A stretch of 64,000 bases of DNA from Taxawa tesnikishii (nom. ined.) (taxonomy: Eukaryota; Ascomycota; Dothideomycetes; Dothideales): the NCBI GenBank assembly GCA_030247885.1, contig JAPDRO010000019.1, forward strand, positions 1 to 64,000, given 5' to 3'. Numbering within the stretch: the first letter of the stretch is position 1; each line of letters opens with the position of its first letter. The notes under the pieces were generated by a model. That model saw only the letters and a program-made list of their open reading frames with translations, was not told where the DNA came from and did not search any database. The translations under genes and the position numbers were made by a program. This document shows positions 44,255 through 55,665 of the stretch, piece by piece.

Positions 44255-47031
44255 TCAATGAAAGGCGGTAGTAAATTTACTTTTTAACAGCAAACGTACC
44301 CCGTGCCCAACCACCTTCCCCTGCGTCTCCAAATCCGTCAATAACCACCTAACCTCATCCTCCCCAAAAGCAAAACCTCCCGGCACGACCATCTTCAACA
44401 TCATCGTGATGCGGGCCAGGTCCATAGCGCCGCCATTTGTGAGCATTCCAATCATGAACATACCGTACATGTCCTTGTTCTGACGCAATAGCGCATCCTG
44501 GGTCTTGACGGCCGAAACCTCCGGTGGCGGCTGTGCGGCAGCCGTGCGGGGCGGTGCAGTCGTCTCTTGATCGAGCGTTTCCAGCACGGTATAAGTGTCC
44601 GCTTCTGTTTCGGCGAGGACGCGTCTGCCGACCCAGAAGGCGAGTGCGTTACGCACAAGCAAGTCATCCATTTGCAATGCTTCTGCAAGCTCGTCTACCG
44701 TCTTGGTGACCGGCACCCCTTGCATCGAAGCCTCGCTTCCCTCTTGGAAGGCGTAGATGACGCTCGCTTGCCACGTGTGCACGCCTTCGACGGTGACAGT
44801 TCGGTCTTCGAGAGCCAGCTCGACGGTGCTGTAGCCCAAGGCCGGCAGCCACTGCAATTTACGCATGTCCTTGATGCGTTCGTATCGCTTGGCATATACC
44901 GCTTGGTGATGTGCGATGGGTGTAGGGACGGAGAATTGATCGTCTCTGAGGGATGGCCAGAAGAACGACGAGAGAATTTGCACTTGAAGGGGCAACTCTT
45001 GGTCCTGCTGTTGAATGGCTGCCAGCTCCTGTTGAGATAGAGGCTTGGGGACGACAGTACGTCCACCTGGACCGCCCAATCTACCAACGCGTCTGATGCG
45101 TCTGATGAACTCTGTGTTGGCTTCCTGCGTGACGGGAATGCGTGTCTGGAAAATCCGAATGAGGTCTTGTATAAGGATGCCATCGTCAGGTATCTCTGAT
45201 CTCAGCTCCGACAATGACGGCAATCCCTTGAGGTCGGGGCCGCGTATTTGGTCGGAGATATTACGTGAGTCGCGTACGTCTCTGAGCATTACCTCGCAAG
45301 CTTGGAGCTTGTCCTGACCAAAGCGAGCCTTGAACAGCTCTATGAGCAGGAACTACATACCACGTCAGGACAGTTTCTCTCACGAGTAATTGCAGGAAGA
45401 TGTCTTACCTCTTTCTCCAGGTCAGAACCTTCGGACTTCAGCAACCGCTCGCCTAGTATGTTCTGGAGTTCCTTGATGAAGTCTGCCTGATTGAACAGCG
45501 TAATCATGTAGGATATGATATCTTCGCTCTTGTTCCTCCTGAAATCAGGGCCTGCATCGATAGGATCAGGCATCCACTCCATGTCATCCCAATCGAGTCC
45601 CTTCTCGCTAGCCTGCAGCTCTGCTCCTTCAGAAAGAGCCACTTCTTTCGCAATATCCGCACAAATCTCATCTGACGTTTCGGTAACATTGCCCAGCTCG
45701 TCAGTATCAGCCAGGAAACTGGCAGCGATAATTCTCACTGTGTCTTCGCGGTCACGTAGGTAGCTACGTAAGGGTTGAGCGACCTTTTCGAGTAGCACGC
45801 CTCTTGGATCCAGGATCTTGAAGACGTAGATGACGTTGACGTAGATGCTGAGAATCTCCGACGTCGTCGCACCAGCATGGAGCACGCGCTGCGAGAGCTG
45901 TTGACGGAATAGTGTTGCCACGGTATTCTTCGCCTCCACACCACAAACGTTAAACCACTCCTTGATGTCCAGTATAGCACCCATAGAGTGATCCCATGTC
46001 CTGATGTAGTCGAACAGGTTCTTTGCTCTAGCCTTTCCGATGCGTTCGATGGCCCATGCGTGCTGAGCATTCGAGGGAAGTGGCATAGTGAACATCTCAG
46101 AGCTCAAGCAAACTACTCCTTGCTGAAGTGCGGGCCACCAACGGTCCTCGACCCAGCCGCGAAGTTTGGGAACGACGCTGGTCTTGTATACCCAGTCCAC
46201 GCGCATTTCTTTGCTGTCAACGACATCATCCACAACTCTCCGCATGGACCTGGAAAATGCAGAATGCGCGGGTAGACTCAGGCCACATTGCTGCAGGCGC
46301 TCCAGGAGCTGAAACGTCGTACTCCGGCTGGCCGGGTCAATAGAGCCACCGGGTAGCATCCAGCCCTGAAGCAGTTGGTATAGCAAGAAGCTGAGCGTCT
46401 TTTCAACACGTTCGCTTGGAAGGGAATGGCGGATCATGGACTGTACCCGGTCAAGTGCCCGTTTATGGAAATCTTGCACCGGATCATCCGGCTCTGAAGA
46501 TATCCCTCGGGAACGTACCGGACGCGAGATTGACTGTACGGGATGCAGATAGAACGCTTGTATTCGCTCTAAAAGACTCAGTGTTTGTATCAGTACAGTT
46601 TCGGCATCCTGACACGAGACCTGATGTTGCCACAGAGCGCGCAGCTGCGTTTTGACGTAGTCATCGTAATGTTTACGGACGGCATTCCCGAACCATGTGA
46701 GCAAAGCTGCTGGATCGTCTTGCTGGAGGAAAGATACTGCATTGCGGAAGCCGTGAACGTCATCCACCCTTTGGCGATCCTGCGGCTCACGGTCGGGTAT
46801 GGCAAGCCATCTGGTAGCGGTACTCCATGCTAGATTCCGTCGAGCCAACAGGTCTCCGACAGAGAGACCAACACTCTGTGAAAAGCTTCCGAAAGATGGA
46901 TTGGGTGAAGGTAGGAAACCAATGTTGGGTGTCGCTTCCGGCGTCGGTGTCGTATAAGAAGCGGAGGGGAAAACAGAACTGAAAATACGGTCATTGCGTG
47001 TGAGTGCTGCCATTTCAAGTGAGGCGGCCAT
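44255..47031 (-). CDS. APC2: Anaphase-promoting complex subunit 2
   Basis: Cullin-like subunit of the APC/C ubiquitin ligase, which with the RING protein APC11 forms the catalytic core that triggers mitotic exit. Exons 47031-45409 and 45352-44255, one 56-bp intron; 906 residues, clean frame. The N-terminal half is helical cullin repeats. The cullin-homology block carries FKARFGQDKLQACEVMLRDV and RDSRNISDQI, then QILSSFFWPSLRDDQFSVPT, YERIKDMRKLQWLPALGYST and VELALEDRTVTVEGVHTWQA. A winged-helix C-terminal domain (MYGMFMIGML, GEDEVRWLLTDLETQGKVVG) matches the APC2-specific end. A second Met seven codons in is an equally possible start. The last residues (LLLKSKFTTAFH) are not conserved-looking; a further intron near the stop is possible. 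Confidence 0.92.
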
Positions 47032-47494
47032 GCCACATGGTGGTAGCAGATTAGACTCTGGCTAGACTTGGAGCTTCAGGCAACCACCAGATGCCATCAT
47101 CTTTAGAGAGCAGACTCGATATCGTTTGTACATGGAAGGGTAGAGAAACGCGTTATCACGTGCTACGCCAAGCCCATCTTACAACAAACAAGACGCATCA
47201 CGTACCGAGCAAGTTCTGCTGACTGAAGGGTCGATAGTGTACATTTGTACGTGCAATGGTTGCACAGCTGACATAGCCTACCTACTGCATTGGCTTCATG
47301 AACGCCATAAGCCGAACTGTACCGCCCAATGCGCCATGCTCCTCATAACCCTGCGCCTAACGAACTCCCTCCCCTCCATATCCACCCACCCACCAGTGGC
47401 CTAGAGAGAAGTACCGTAATTGGCTCCCTGCATCATAACCTCCCATGCCTAGCCTTGAAAATTGCAACTTTATCGTCATAAAACAAGATCTCCC
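47032..47494. other. Intergenic, APC2 promoter and F-box gene 3' end
   Basis: About 460 bp, no gene seen. Confidence 0.5.
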
Positions 47495-50436
47495 TCAACC
47501 GTAGCTTCGCAACCGCACCCTGTCAGAGCTCTGCTCGTCCTCAGAATCCGTGTCCGGGCTCTCGCTCTCCGAGCCCTCGGATTCGGTATCGTGATCGTGA
47601 TCATCATCCTCGTCTTCGTCGTCCACATCATCCGCGCCCTCATCGTCGTCTTCATCCTCGTCACTGCCGCCGTCCTCGAGGCCGGAAGAAAGCGGAAGAT
47701 GGTTTTCGCTGCGGCCGTCGTAGTCACATCGATTCTCCAGAATCTCGAAGCATTTGGTCGCAATGCCCATGTAGCAGAGCTCGACCTCTGGTTTCAGGGC
47801 CACAATGTCGACTACCTGCAACGCAAGCTCGCGTGGGTCGATGTTGACGCCGTGGATGTGGTTGGCAAGGAACGGTATGTACAGTGAGCGAAGGTGTGGG
47901 ATGAATTGCAAGTGTTGCAAGAAGAAGTGCTGGGCAATAGAGGTCAATCTCATCTGTTCCGTCGTAGGGTTGTTTCTGGCACTCACCCAGTCCCTGTAAT
48001 CCAACGCCATGCCCAACTCCCGGAGCATGGGCATCTTGCCACTGGTGATGAACTTCAGGATATCCCGGTTTAATACCCACCGTCGCCAGCGGTTATTTGA
48101 CGTAGGGTGTCCGCCAGGATCGCGTTCGCTGCTGTCAATAAGTACCTTTGTCAGACTGCTCCGATGTCGTCGAAGGACCCCACGGAAAACGGTTTCGATT
48201 GCTACGGTAGACGAGTACGCCCTTGCTTCCTGGAAGAAAACGGTCTGCAAGCTATCGGGAGCAAGCGTCTCCTTGATAAAAGAGATGAGCGACGGGGAAA
48301 CCGTGTTAGTGTGAATCTTCTTCAGGTTCAGCAGGTAACGTAATGGCTCACTGGCAGATGCACTGCGGGACCTCTGCATCGATGAACCGCTCGAGTTGTG
48401 AGTTGATGAGCAGCGAGCGTTGGAAGGCAGAGGCGAATACGCGCGGCGAAGTGTTTTCCAGAGCTGCTCTTGGTTCTGACAGTGCAGGAGAGTCAGGCTT
48501 GTCAGTTTGCTCCAGTCTATGGCCTCCTGTAGTACAGGAACAGACAGAGGAACGCGCTCAAGCTCCAGGCTCTCGAGACGCAGCTTGCCCGCCAGCTCTG
48601 GCTCAGTCACATCATCTGCTTCTGACAGTTCTGATGCATCTTTATGAATCTCTTCTGCCAGCGAATCAAGTGGAATATTGACTTGACTTTCTTGTACTAC
48701 TTGTTCGACATCGAGAGGAGCGGTACCTTCAAGCTGTGCAGCTGGGCGTAATGGCAATGATAGAGACGGCCCTGCAAAGTTAGAAGTTCGCTCGGGTTCC
48801 ATAGGTTCCCATTCAGGCACCGGTGATTCTGCATCCGTATCCCACCTCTGCGCAAGATCCGATGTGATGGCCGCGGGAAGAACGTCTCGCAAGCTGGTGA
48901 TTCCACTTGATGTGGCGAAATCGATAAGAGCTTCGTCAACGGCAGGCGGACTTTGGCTCTCAATTACTGCGTCGAGTGTTGTCGATTGCGCCTGCTGTGC
49001 TTGCTGGACCTGAGCCTGTTGTAGCGAAGCGATATTTGGCCGTCTTCTCGGCTGTTTGGCTGGAATAGGCGACGGCCGTCGCTTCATGTCGCACACAAAA
49101 CCCGTGAGAACACCGAGGACGCCCCCGAGCCGCTTCTCGCCAATGGTCAGACAGCCTGCTGTAGTATACTCCGGATCCACTTGCTGGACGCCATCACCGT
49201 CCCAAACCGTAACCCAGTTTCGATTCATAGCATGCCTTGCTACGCCCACGCGAAGCTCTTTCAACCTGGCTTGCGAACGGCCAATGAGCACGCTCATTTC
49301 GTCCAGGTACTGAAGTTCATCAATGTCCAGCACGCTCAGACTCTTGAGCGGGGGCAAAGCAGAAAATGACGGGTGCTCTACCCTGTCGAGCGACTGCAGA
49401 GCAGAGGGCACGCCGACGTCTGAAGGGTGGTGAGGAGCGGCTGGGTTTCCAGATTCCAGTGAGAAATTGTCATGCCACCGAACCCAAACCCGCTCTAGCC
49501 GACACTCTTGACCGTCATCGTAATCATCAAGCGAGGAGAGTGCCATCCAGACGTCACGCAGGATGCCCGTAGGCATGTCCCATATGAAGGTCTCCAGACT
49601 CCTCATCCGCGCAACTGCCAGTGCGACAAGCGTTCCCAGCATCTTCCCGCCTTCCTTTGTGATGAGATATTCCTGAACCCATTCCGGCGGTCCGTTTCCG
49701 AGAGAGAATTTCTTGGTGTAGCGAGCATAGTAATTGCCCCTGCGCCGCCTGGTCTTAGCATCATCCAGAGTCGTGCCTGTCCCTCGGGTAAGGGTAGGTC
49801 GGGAAGCGAGGTGCGGCGGAACTCTAGTTGCGCGCTGTTGTCTCTGCCATGCCGCTTCGCCAAACACCTCTTCTGCCATGACCAGTGTAGCAAGCCCATA
49901 AGTGAGCGCATCAACGCCGGTGCGCGGCTCTGCATGGCTAGTGGAATCCGGCCATACGATGTCGAAGCGGCTGTAGATGTGAGGTATAGTGAGAGCATGC
50001 AGGGCGGAGTGACAGAGAGCGAGGGAGGTCAGATCATTGGTGTGCGTTACCTGCAGAATTTCGAGTCAGCAAACCGTGTTGCCTTGCCATGCGCGCAATG
50101 TCTACATGCCTCCCTAACGATATCCTTCAAAATATCCACAGGCAGGTCGAGCAGCCGGAGGGGCTTCTTCTCCGCTTTCACTCCCGTCATTCCGCCAATA
50201 TCTCTCTCTTTGGACAGACGCGACTGTCGGGATCGTGGACCTGGCGCATCCGTTTCACAGCAGTCTTCCAGAAAGCGAGTCCCGACAGCCTTGACATCCT
50301 TCGGTTCAGTGGGTTGAGCGGTGATCATGATTGTCTTGGGCTCCGACAGTGTGTGAAAGGGCGTTTGTCGCGCGTCATCCTCGGCCACGAGAGATGCCTG
50401 AGTGCTTGTTTCGCCATGAACCGGTGATGCCTCCAT
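47495..50436 (-). CDS. F-box protein with long variable region and acidic tail
   Basis: Probable substrate adaptor of an SCF ubiquitin ligase. Exon 1 is 50436-50110 and exon 2 50050-47495, giving 960 residues. The F-box is KPLRLLDLPVDILKDIVRE at the end of exon 1, continued by VTHTNDLTSLALCHSALHAL and TIPHIYSRFDIVWPDS, the usual layout of large fungal F-box/LRR proteins. Leu-rich segments occur through the body (LESLELERVPLSVPVLQEAI; LRSLYIPFLANHIHGVN). The C-terminal 50 residues are almost all Asp, Glu and Ser. The 59-bp intron appears to start with GC instead of GT (after GAG at 50110), since this is the join I found that keeps the conserved reading. Target substrates are unknown. Confidence 0.85.
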
Positions 50437-50950
50437 GTGCTCGGTCTGTCTTCATGCGCGCATCTCCAGTCGAGGATTATGAGGAAGCGCTGGCTGTGTG
50501 AATGCGATGCTGGCTGCCTGGTTGCCCCACCACCTCCGGCTTGGGATCGCTTCTTGTCGGAAGTGTTCTTTTTAGGAATGGCGGTAGCACAGTTTGTTGA
50601 GAGTGCCGGGTTTCGTGGTAGCAGAGGGGTGGGAGGTCGCAGGCACTGTATGCAGGATCGCCTAGGCGCGGTCTCCACGGCCAATCAAACGCGGGGTCAC
50701 TGTTTACAGACAGATCCATTCACTTCGGTACGCGAGTCATCGGTCCACGACTACAGCTTGCCGTGTTTTACACACGTGGACAATGCCAGGAAACTGTACG
50801 TTCTGGAACTGTGGCATCCAGCATATGCCGTTCAGGCGTGGGTTTGAGACACTCTACGTGGGACTACCCCGACCACTAATGAACTCAGCAATGCATCGTC
50901 TCGTCATGGTATCGTACAAGATGGCGTTGGCCATATAGGCCTATTCTCGT
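50437..50950. other. Intergenic, F-box promoter and GUP1 3' end
   Basis: About 510 bp, no gene supported. Open frames here are antisense extensions without family features. Confidence 0.5.
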
Positions 50951-53034
50951 TCAACACGTCATGTTGATTCCTTGCCTCTTCTCGCTCTGCCTGACCTCGA
51001 ACATAACCTGGACACCCACGAACAGCGTACCGCACGCGGCAGCCAGGAACATCAATCCTCCAAAGCTTCCCACAAGGCCCTGCACAAGTCCTTTCAGGCC
51101 ATCCAGGCCCACGGCAAACCCAACCAAGTTCGCCGCCATCATCATGAGAATGTTACCCACCGCGCCGATCCCGCACAGCATGCGGTAAGCCTCAGGTCTG
51201 TCGCGCCACTTCTTTGCTGGGAAGAGCAAAGTGCAGATGACTTCCGGCAAGACGAACAGTGTGATCAGCCAACCCCACATGAGCAGACGTAGATTGATGT
51301 CATGCCAAAGGGCGACGAAAGTGAAGACGATCAGGAAGTTGAGTATGGCGCGAACTTTGCCGCCTTTGCTGCCGCCGATGGGTATGTAGATATACCTGAC
51401 AACCCAGCGGTTGAAGCTACGATGCCAGCCGCGCCAGAATGCAAGCGCGGAATAGTTGTCGCTCATGCACCGAACCATGTTCTCCGGAGGGTCCATGCCA
51501 TCGACAAGGGACCATAGACGGAAGAAGCGCCAGGGGATCAGCAACTTCAGCCAGATGACGTGCAGGTTGAAGTAACCTAACATGCTGAGCTGGAAGGGCG
51601 AGTACACGTCCCAAGCAGGCTGGGCCTTACTGATGGCTACAGCGTAGAGGTAGTGGAGAACAAACTCCATGGTCAGCACGCAGACCAAGAAGCGGATGCC
51701 GTACATTGTTGTCCTGCTGCGCGTTACAGATGCCAGGGGATAGCGGCATTGTGAGATGTAGTCGTTGAAAGTTAAGATGGGCCCGGCTAGATAAAGTGGT
51801 GAATACAGGGTGTAAGCAAGGTAGTTGCGAAACGTATAGTCGGTTGCTTTGGCAGAAATTGCCACTCGGTCACGCTCGGATAGGTTCGCGGGATCAAGCT
51901 GCTTCTTCTTTGGCGCGTTAGCAGCCGGCTCATGGCAGACTAAACTTCCAAATTGGCATACCTCTACCGGACTCGACGCGCCCCTGTTCGCACTCCAGTA
52001 GTAATCCATGTTGAAACTGATCAACCGGAGAACAGTGATGTTGAACAAAATCTCCCACCGGGGCACCAGCCCTCCGTAACTATCCACCCAGGCTCCCCAT
52101 CCTTGTTGGAGCTTCTCGCCAGAGGCACTGGTCTGAGGGGGCAACAGAAGTTCTGCAATGCTCGCCAAAGGGTAACCGTGGCAAAGCTCGTTTGCGAAGA
52201 GAATGCCAATGTTGAGGATCCAGCTGGCCGCTGGAACATACGTTTTGGGCAGCTGAGTAGCAATCTTGAAGTTCGCATACAGAATTATGAGTACCTTAAA
52301 CGCTGAGACTCCATGTAAGGCAAGCAAGAAAATGGCAGCGAACCCAAGGTCAAAGGAGATACGGTGCTCAAGACGCGCGTCCGCGGCGGCGGAGGGACTC
52401 AGGCCCTGCGTTAGGCCGGCGTTGTTGTTTGAACTGGACCGGACCTGGGTATAGGAGTTGATCCGCCAGAACGAATCGTATGCCTTGCGCAGAAGACTAT
52501 GCAGGACAAGCACGATGGCCATATACGGAATGTTATCACGGAATGACGCATACTGAGCGTCGGAGTTGTCCTGGTCATCTGTTAATATTGTGTCTACACG
52601 AGGCTACCACCAGTCATCACGTACCACTTTCCTATCAAATATCCAGCCCTCTGAGAGCAATGGGGCATATTTATGGTACTCTGAATGCGTTTCTGCAATT
52701 TTTGTTTAGCATATTGATTCCTTCGATATAAAAACTCGGTCACTACCTTTCGAGACATCATATACTGCCTTTACCATGAGAAAGGGAATCGTGAGGAAAC
52801 AGAAATAATAGAAATAGAATTCGGGGTCTGCCATCTGGAAGGTTGCACTTCCGGTAGGGGAGTTGGTGCATCTGGAGCGCCTCCCCTACCTAGCACTTCT
52901 TGAGCTGGTAGTTTCGAAAGCGCTATGCTGTCTCCATCCTCAGTGGGCTTTGGGGGTGTTCGGGAGGACTTGGTAAAGCGAGTATCAAGGGTGTCCAAAG
53001 AGTACAGCTCCCTGATATAGTGAAGCCATGACAT
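50951..53034 (-). CDS. GUP1: GUP1-like MBOAT O-acyltransferase
   Basis: Multipass ER acyltransferase that remodels the lipid of GPI anchors and was first found through glycerol uptake. Exons 53034-52747, 52692-52625 and 52570-50951; introns 54 bp each. Start MSWLHYIRELYSLDTLDTRF; EFYFYYFCFLTIPF needs one added base in the G4 run at 52823-52826 (C4 in coding sense), giving 658 residues. Then YAPLLSEGWIFDRKVDNSDA and YASFRDNIPYMAIV. MBOAT marks: YLAGPILTFNDYISQCR, FWRGWHRSFNRWVVRYIYIP, and the catalytic-type His in FVALWHDINLRLLMWGW. About ten hydrophobic segments follow the family pattern. It is divergent from ARP4 with 376 bp between. Confidence 0.95.
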
Positions 53035-53410
53035 TGCGATCACCGCGAGACCATTCGCATTGCGGGTCAAATGATGGTCTGAGGAGTGCTTTCTCTCACA
53101 CAAGCCTTGTCTTCTCCTTTTCAAAGGCTGACGCTCGTGTCCGTGTGCGCTCAGTGTCGGGTTTCGTAAAGGAGATGTCTCGTGTCCGCCTTGCCTCGGC
53201 AAAAGTTTCCGCTCCTGCAGGCTTCGCGAATTCACGCTGCGTCGCGTTCGCAAACCATCCATCCACAGCTACCCACCACGAAACACCACACCGAGCTAGC
53301 ATACGCGCAATCGATACTGAAACCTGCGCGCGTGGTGTTCTATACGGAAATCGCTGGATCGCGAGGATTCGCCCATTCCAGCACTACTTTAGCATCACAC
53401 ATCCTTCAAG
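53035..53410. promoter_or_regulatory. Divergent promoter of GUP1 and ARP4
   Basis: 376 bp between the start codons of two divergent genes, so both must use it. No clear TATA box; short CT-rich stretches lie on the ARP4 side. Confidence 0.6.
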
Positions 53411-54998
53411 ATGAACTCGTCAGTTCCACCAGGAGCGCAGGACTACGGCGGTGACGAAATCAACGCGCTTGTGCTTGATTCTGGCTCCTGGACGACACGC
53501 GCCGGCTTTGCAGGCGAGGATACACCAAGTCCGTTGTCCCGTCCTTCTACGGTGACATCTCTGGCCAACAGCTGCTCGGCGAAAATGCGATATACAACCC
53601 CAAACCTGACCTTGAACTGCGCAACATCTTCGACAACGAAAGCATAGTGGAGGACTGGGATACCGCAGCCAAGCTTTGGGAATATTCCATCACTTCCCGA
53701 TTGACAGGCCAACGCCAGTCTGCTGCCAGCAAGAACGGACTCAACGACCCTTCAGACGTGAAGGATGAGGACGGTGACATGGCGATGGAGGGCGTGGAAG
53801 AGCTGGAAAAGCCAATGGCAGAAAACCCACTGTTGGTGTCTGAGCCGGCGTGGAATCCGCAAAAGGCGCGCGAGAAGACCATGGAGATTGCGATGGAGTC
53901 GTGGGGAGTTCCGGCGTTCTGGATGGGCAAGACCGGGATGTTGGCGGCGTAGGTGCGGATCTTGCCTGCGGTAGAGGGACAAATGCGGCTAACAAAGGTA
54001 CGCAAGGTTCGCGCATGGGAAACCGACCGCACTTGTCGTGGACATAGGTGCCAGAGTCACATCCGTAACGCCAATCTTCGAAGGATTTGTCCTTAAGAAG
54101 GGAGTCCAGAAGTCGCACCTGGCCGGTGATTACATCTCGCAGCAAATTCGGTTGCAGTTTGCTCAGATGACACCTGCCGTGCCGCTTGTGCCTCACTACA
54201 TGGTCAAGTCGAAGCAGCCGGTCGATGCAGGGCAGCCCTCGAATGCTACATATGTCCAATTCGGCACCCCACCGACAGCCTCTTTTCGCAAGTTGTCGGA
54301 AGAACGCGTCCTGACATCATTCAAGGAGAGCGTCGTACAGACATGGCAAGGACCCGGCAAGCTCGACGCTCCGAGCGGCATACCTGGTCAGACCAACGCG
54401 GACACGGTGCGCAACCTGCCGCCGAAGCCTTTCGAGATGCCGGATGGCTGGAACCAGGTGTTTGGAGTGGAGCGGTTCAGAGTAGTCGAGGGTTTATTCA
54501 ATCCAGCAGGAGCGCTCACGGTAGGCACCAGTGCTGATGCACTCAACGCTACCATTGACCATCGCAGCTCGACTGACACTCAACTTCAGGACGCCGAATC
54601 GCCAGCCCCCGATCAGAAGCATACTTTGCCGGCTTTGGTTGCGGCTTCCTCGCCGCCGTAGATGTCGAAGTGCGACCACAGCTGCTCAATCACATTGTGC
54701 TGACTGGCGGCGGCAGCGTGATCGAGAAGCTGGGCGAGCGTCTGCAGGCCGAGTTGACGACTCTGTACCCTAACCCGAGAGTCAGAGTGCATGTGGCGCC
54801 AAACATTGTGGACCGCAAGTACGGCGCCTGGGTCGGAGGAAGCGTGCTGGCTAGTTTAGGAACCTTCCATCAGGTATGCTACGCCCAGTATTTCATGCCG
54901 CATTCTGCGAGGCTAACGAAGCACCACAGATGTGGATATCCCGCAAGGAATACGAGGAGCATGGCGCAGGTATCGTGGAGAAGAGATGCAAGTCTTAA
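53411..54998 (+). CDS. ARP4: Actin-related protein 4
   Basis: Nuclear actin-related protein shared by the NuA4 histone acetyltransferase and the SWR1 and INO80 remodelers; binds nucleosomes. Exons 53411-53948, 54007-54873 and 54930-54998, introns 58 and 56 bp. Start [40 protein letters not shown], an Arp4-type acidic insert ([20 protein letters not shown]), [14 protein letters not shown] joined to [20 protein letters not shown], then [20 protein letters not shown] and [18 protein letters not shown] joined to [20 protein letters not shown]. Two added bases (near 53528 and 54650) give 491 residues, close to the yeast length. The paired glycine LTGGGS loop and WISRKEYEE end are the usual actin-fold marks. 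Essential in yeast, so the breaks are read as assembly errors. Confidence 0.95.
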
Positions 54999-55665
54999 AC
55001 GAAAGGTGTGGCTAGGCAGGCGCACGGCGTGAGGATAGAGGGATGGGAAACGTTATGGATGATACCAGTGTGATGGGCAAAAGTCCTTATTTGAGTGGAC
55101 ATGGTTGACTCGATACAAAACCAGATTCCTCAGCAGCGCTGCTCTTCGACCAAGAACGACACGTCTAAACACACGCCAGAAACTCTGAGCGGTTGGCAAG
55201 TTCCCCTGCATGATAGAAGGGGTAAACAGTAAATGCTGAACGTTATTGAGTGACGCCTCTTGTCTGACAGGGCGGAGATCATGAAGAGTGGTGCTTTGGC
55301 AGTCCTTTCGAGATAGAGGGCAACACGACGAACATTCGTGCGGAGATGTTATAATTCTTTTGCCCTACGATAGTGCTATGTGAGATAATAGACCGCAATG
55401 AATGCAATGTACTGTTTGGAGGTGGAATTCTGCCAAGCCACTTTACGCGGCGTGTGTGACACGTCCGCGTCGGCTTCGCGCTCTCCGGTTTCGCGTCGCG
55501 TTATTCGAGTAATTAGCGGTTTGAAACCACACAGCAACCACTACTTGTTTACACACTTACGCCATACCACCTTACCAAGATACGTTTGGACTAATAGGAT
55601 GATTTCATGAGCATGGGATACCCGTAAAACCCCCTTCCTTTCGAACGACCTCTTGCATACCTACC
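54999..55665. other. Intergenic, ARP4 to POL2
   Basis: About 670 bp, 3' region of ARP4 and promoter of POL2. At about 55446-55500 CGCG-containing words recur (ACGCGGCGTG, ACGTCCGCGTC, CGCGTCGCGTT), reminiscent of the MluI-box (ACGCGT) control of DNA-replication genes, but no exact ACGCGT is present. Confidence 0.45.
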
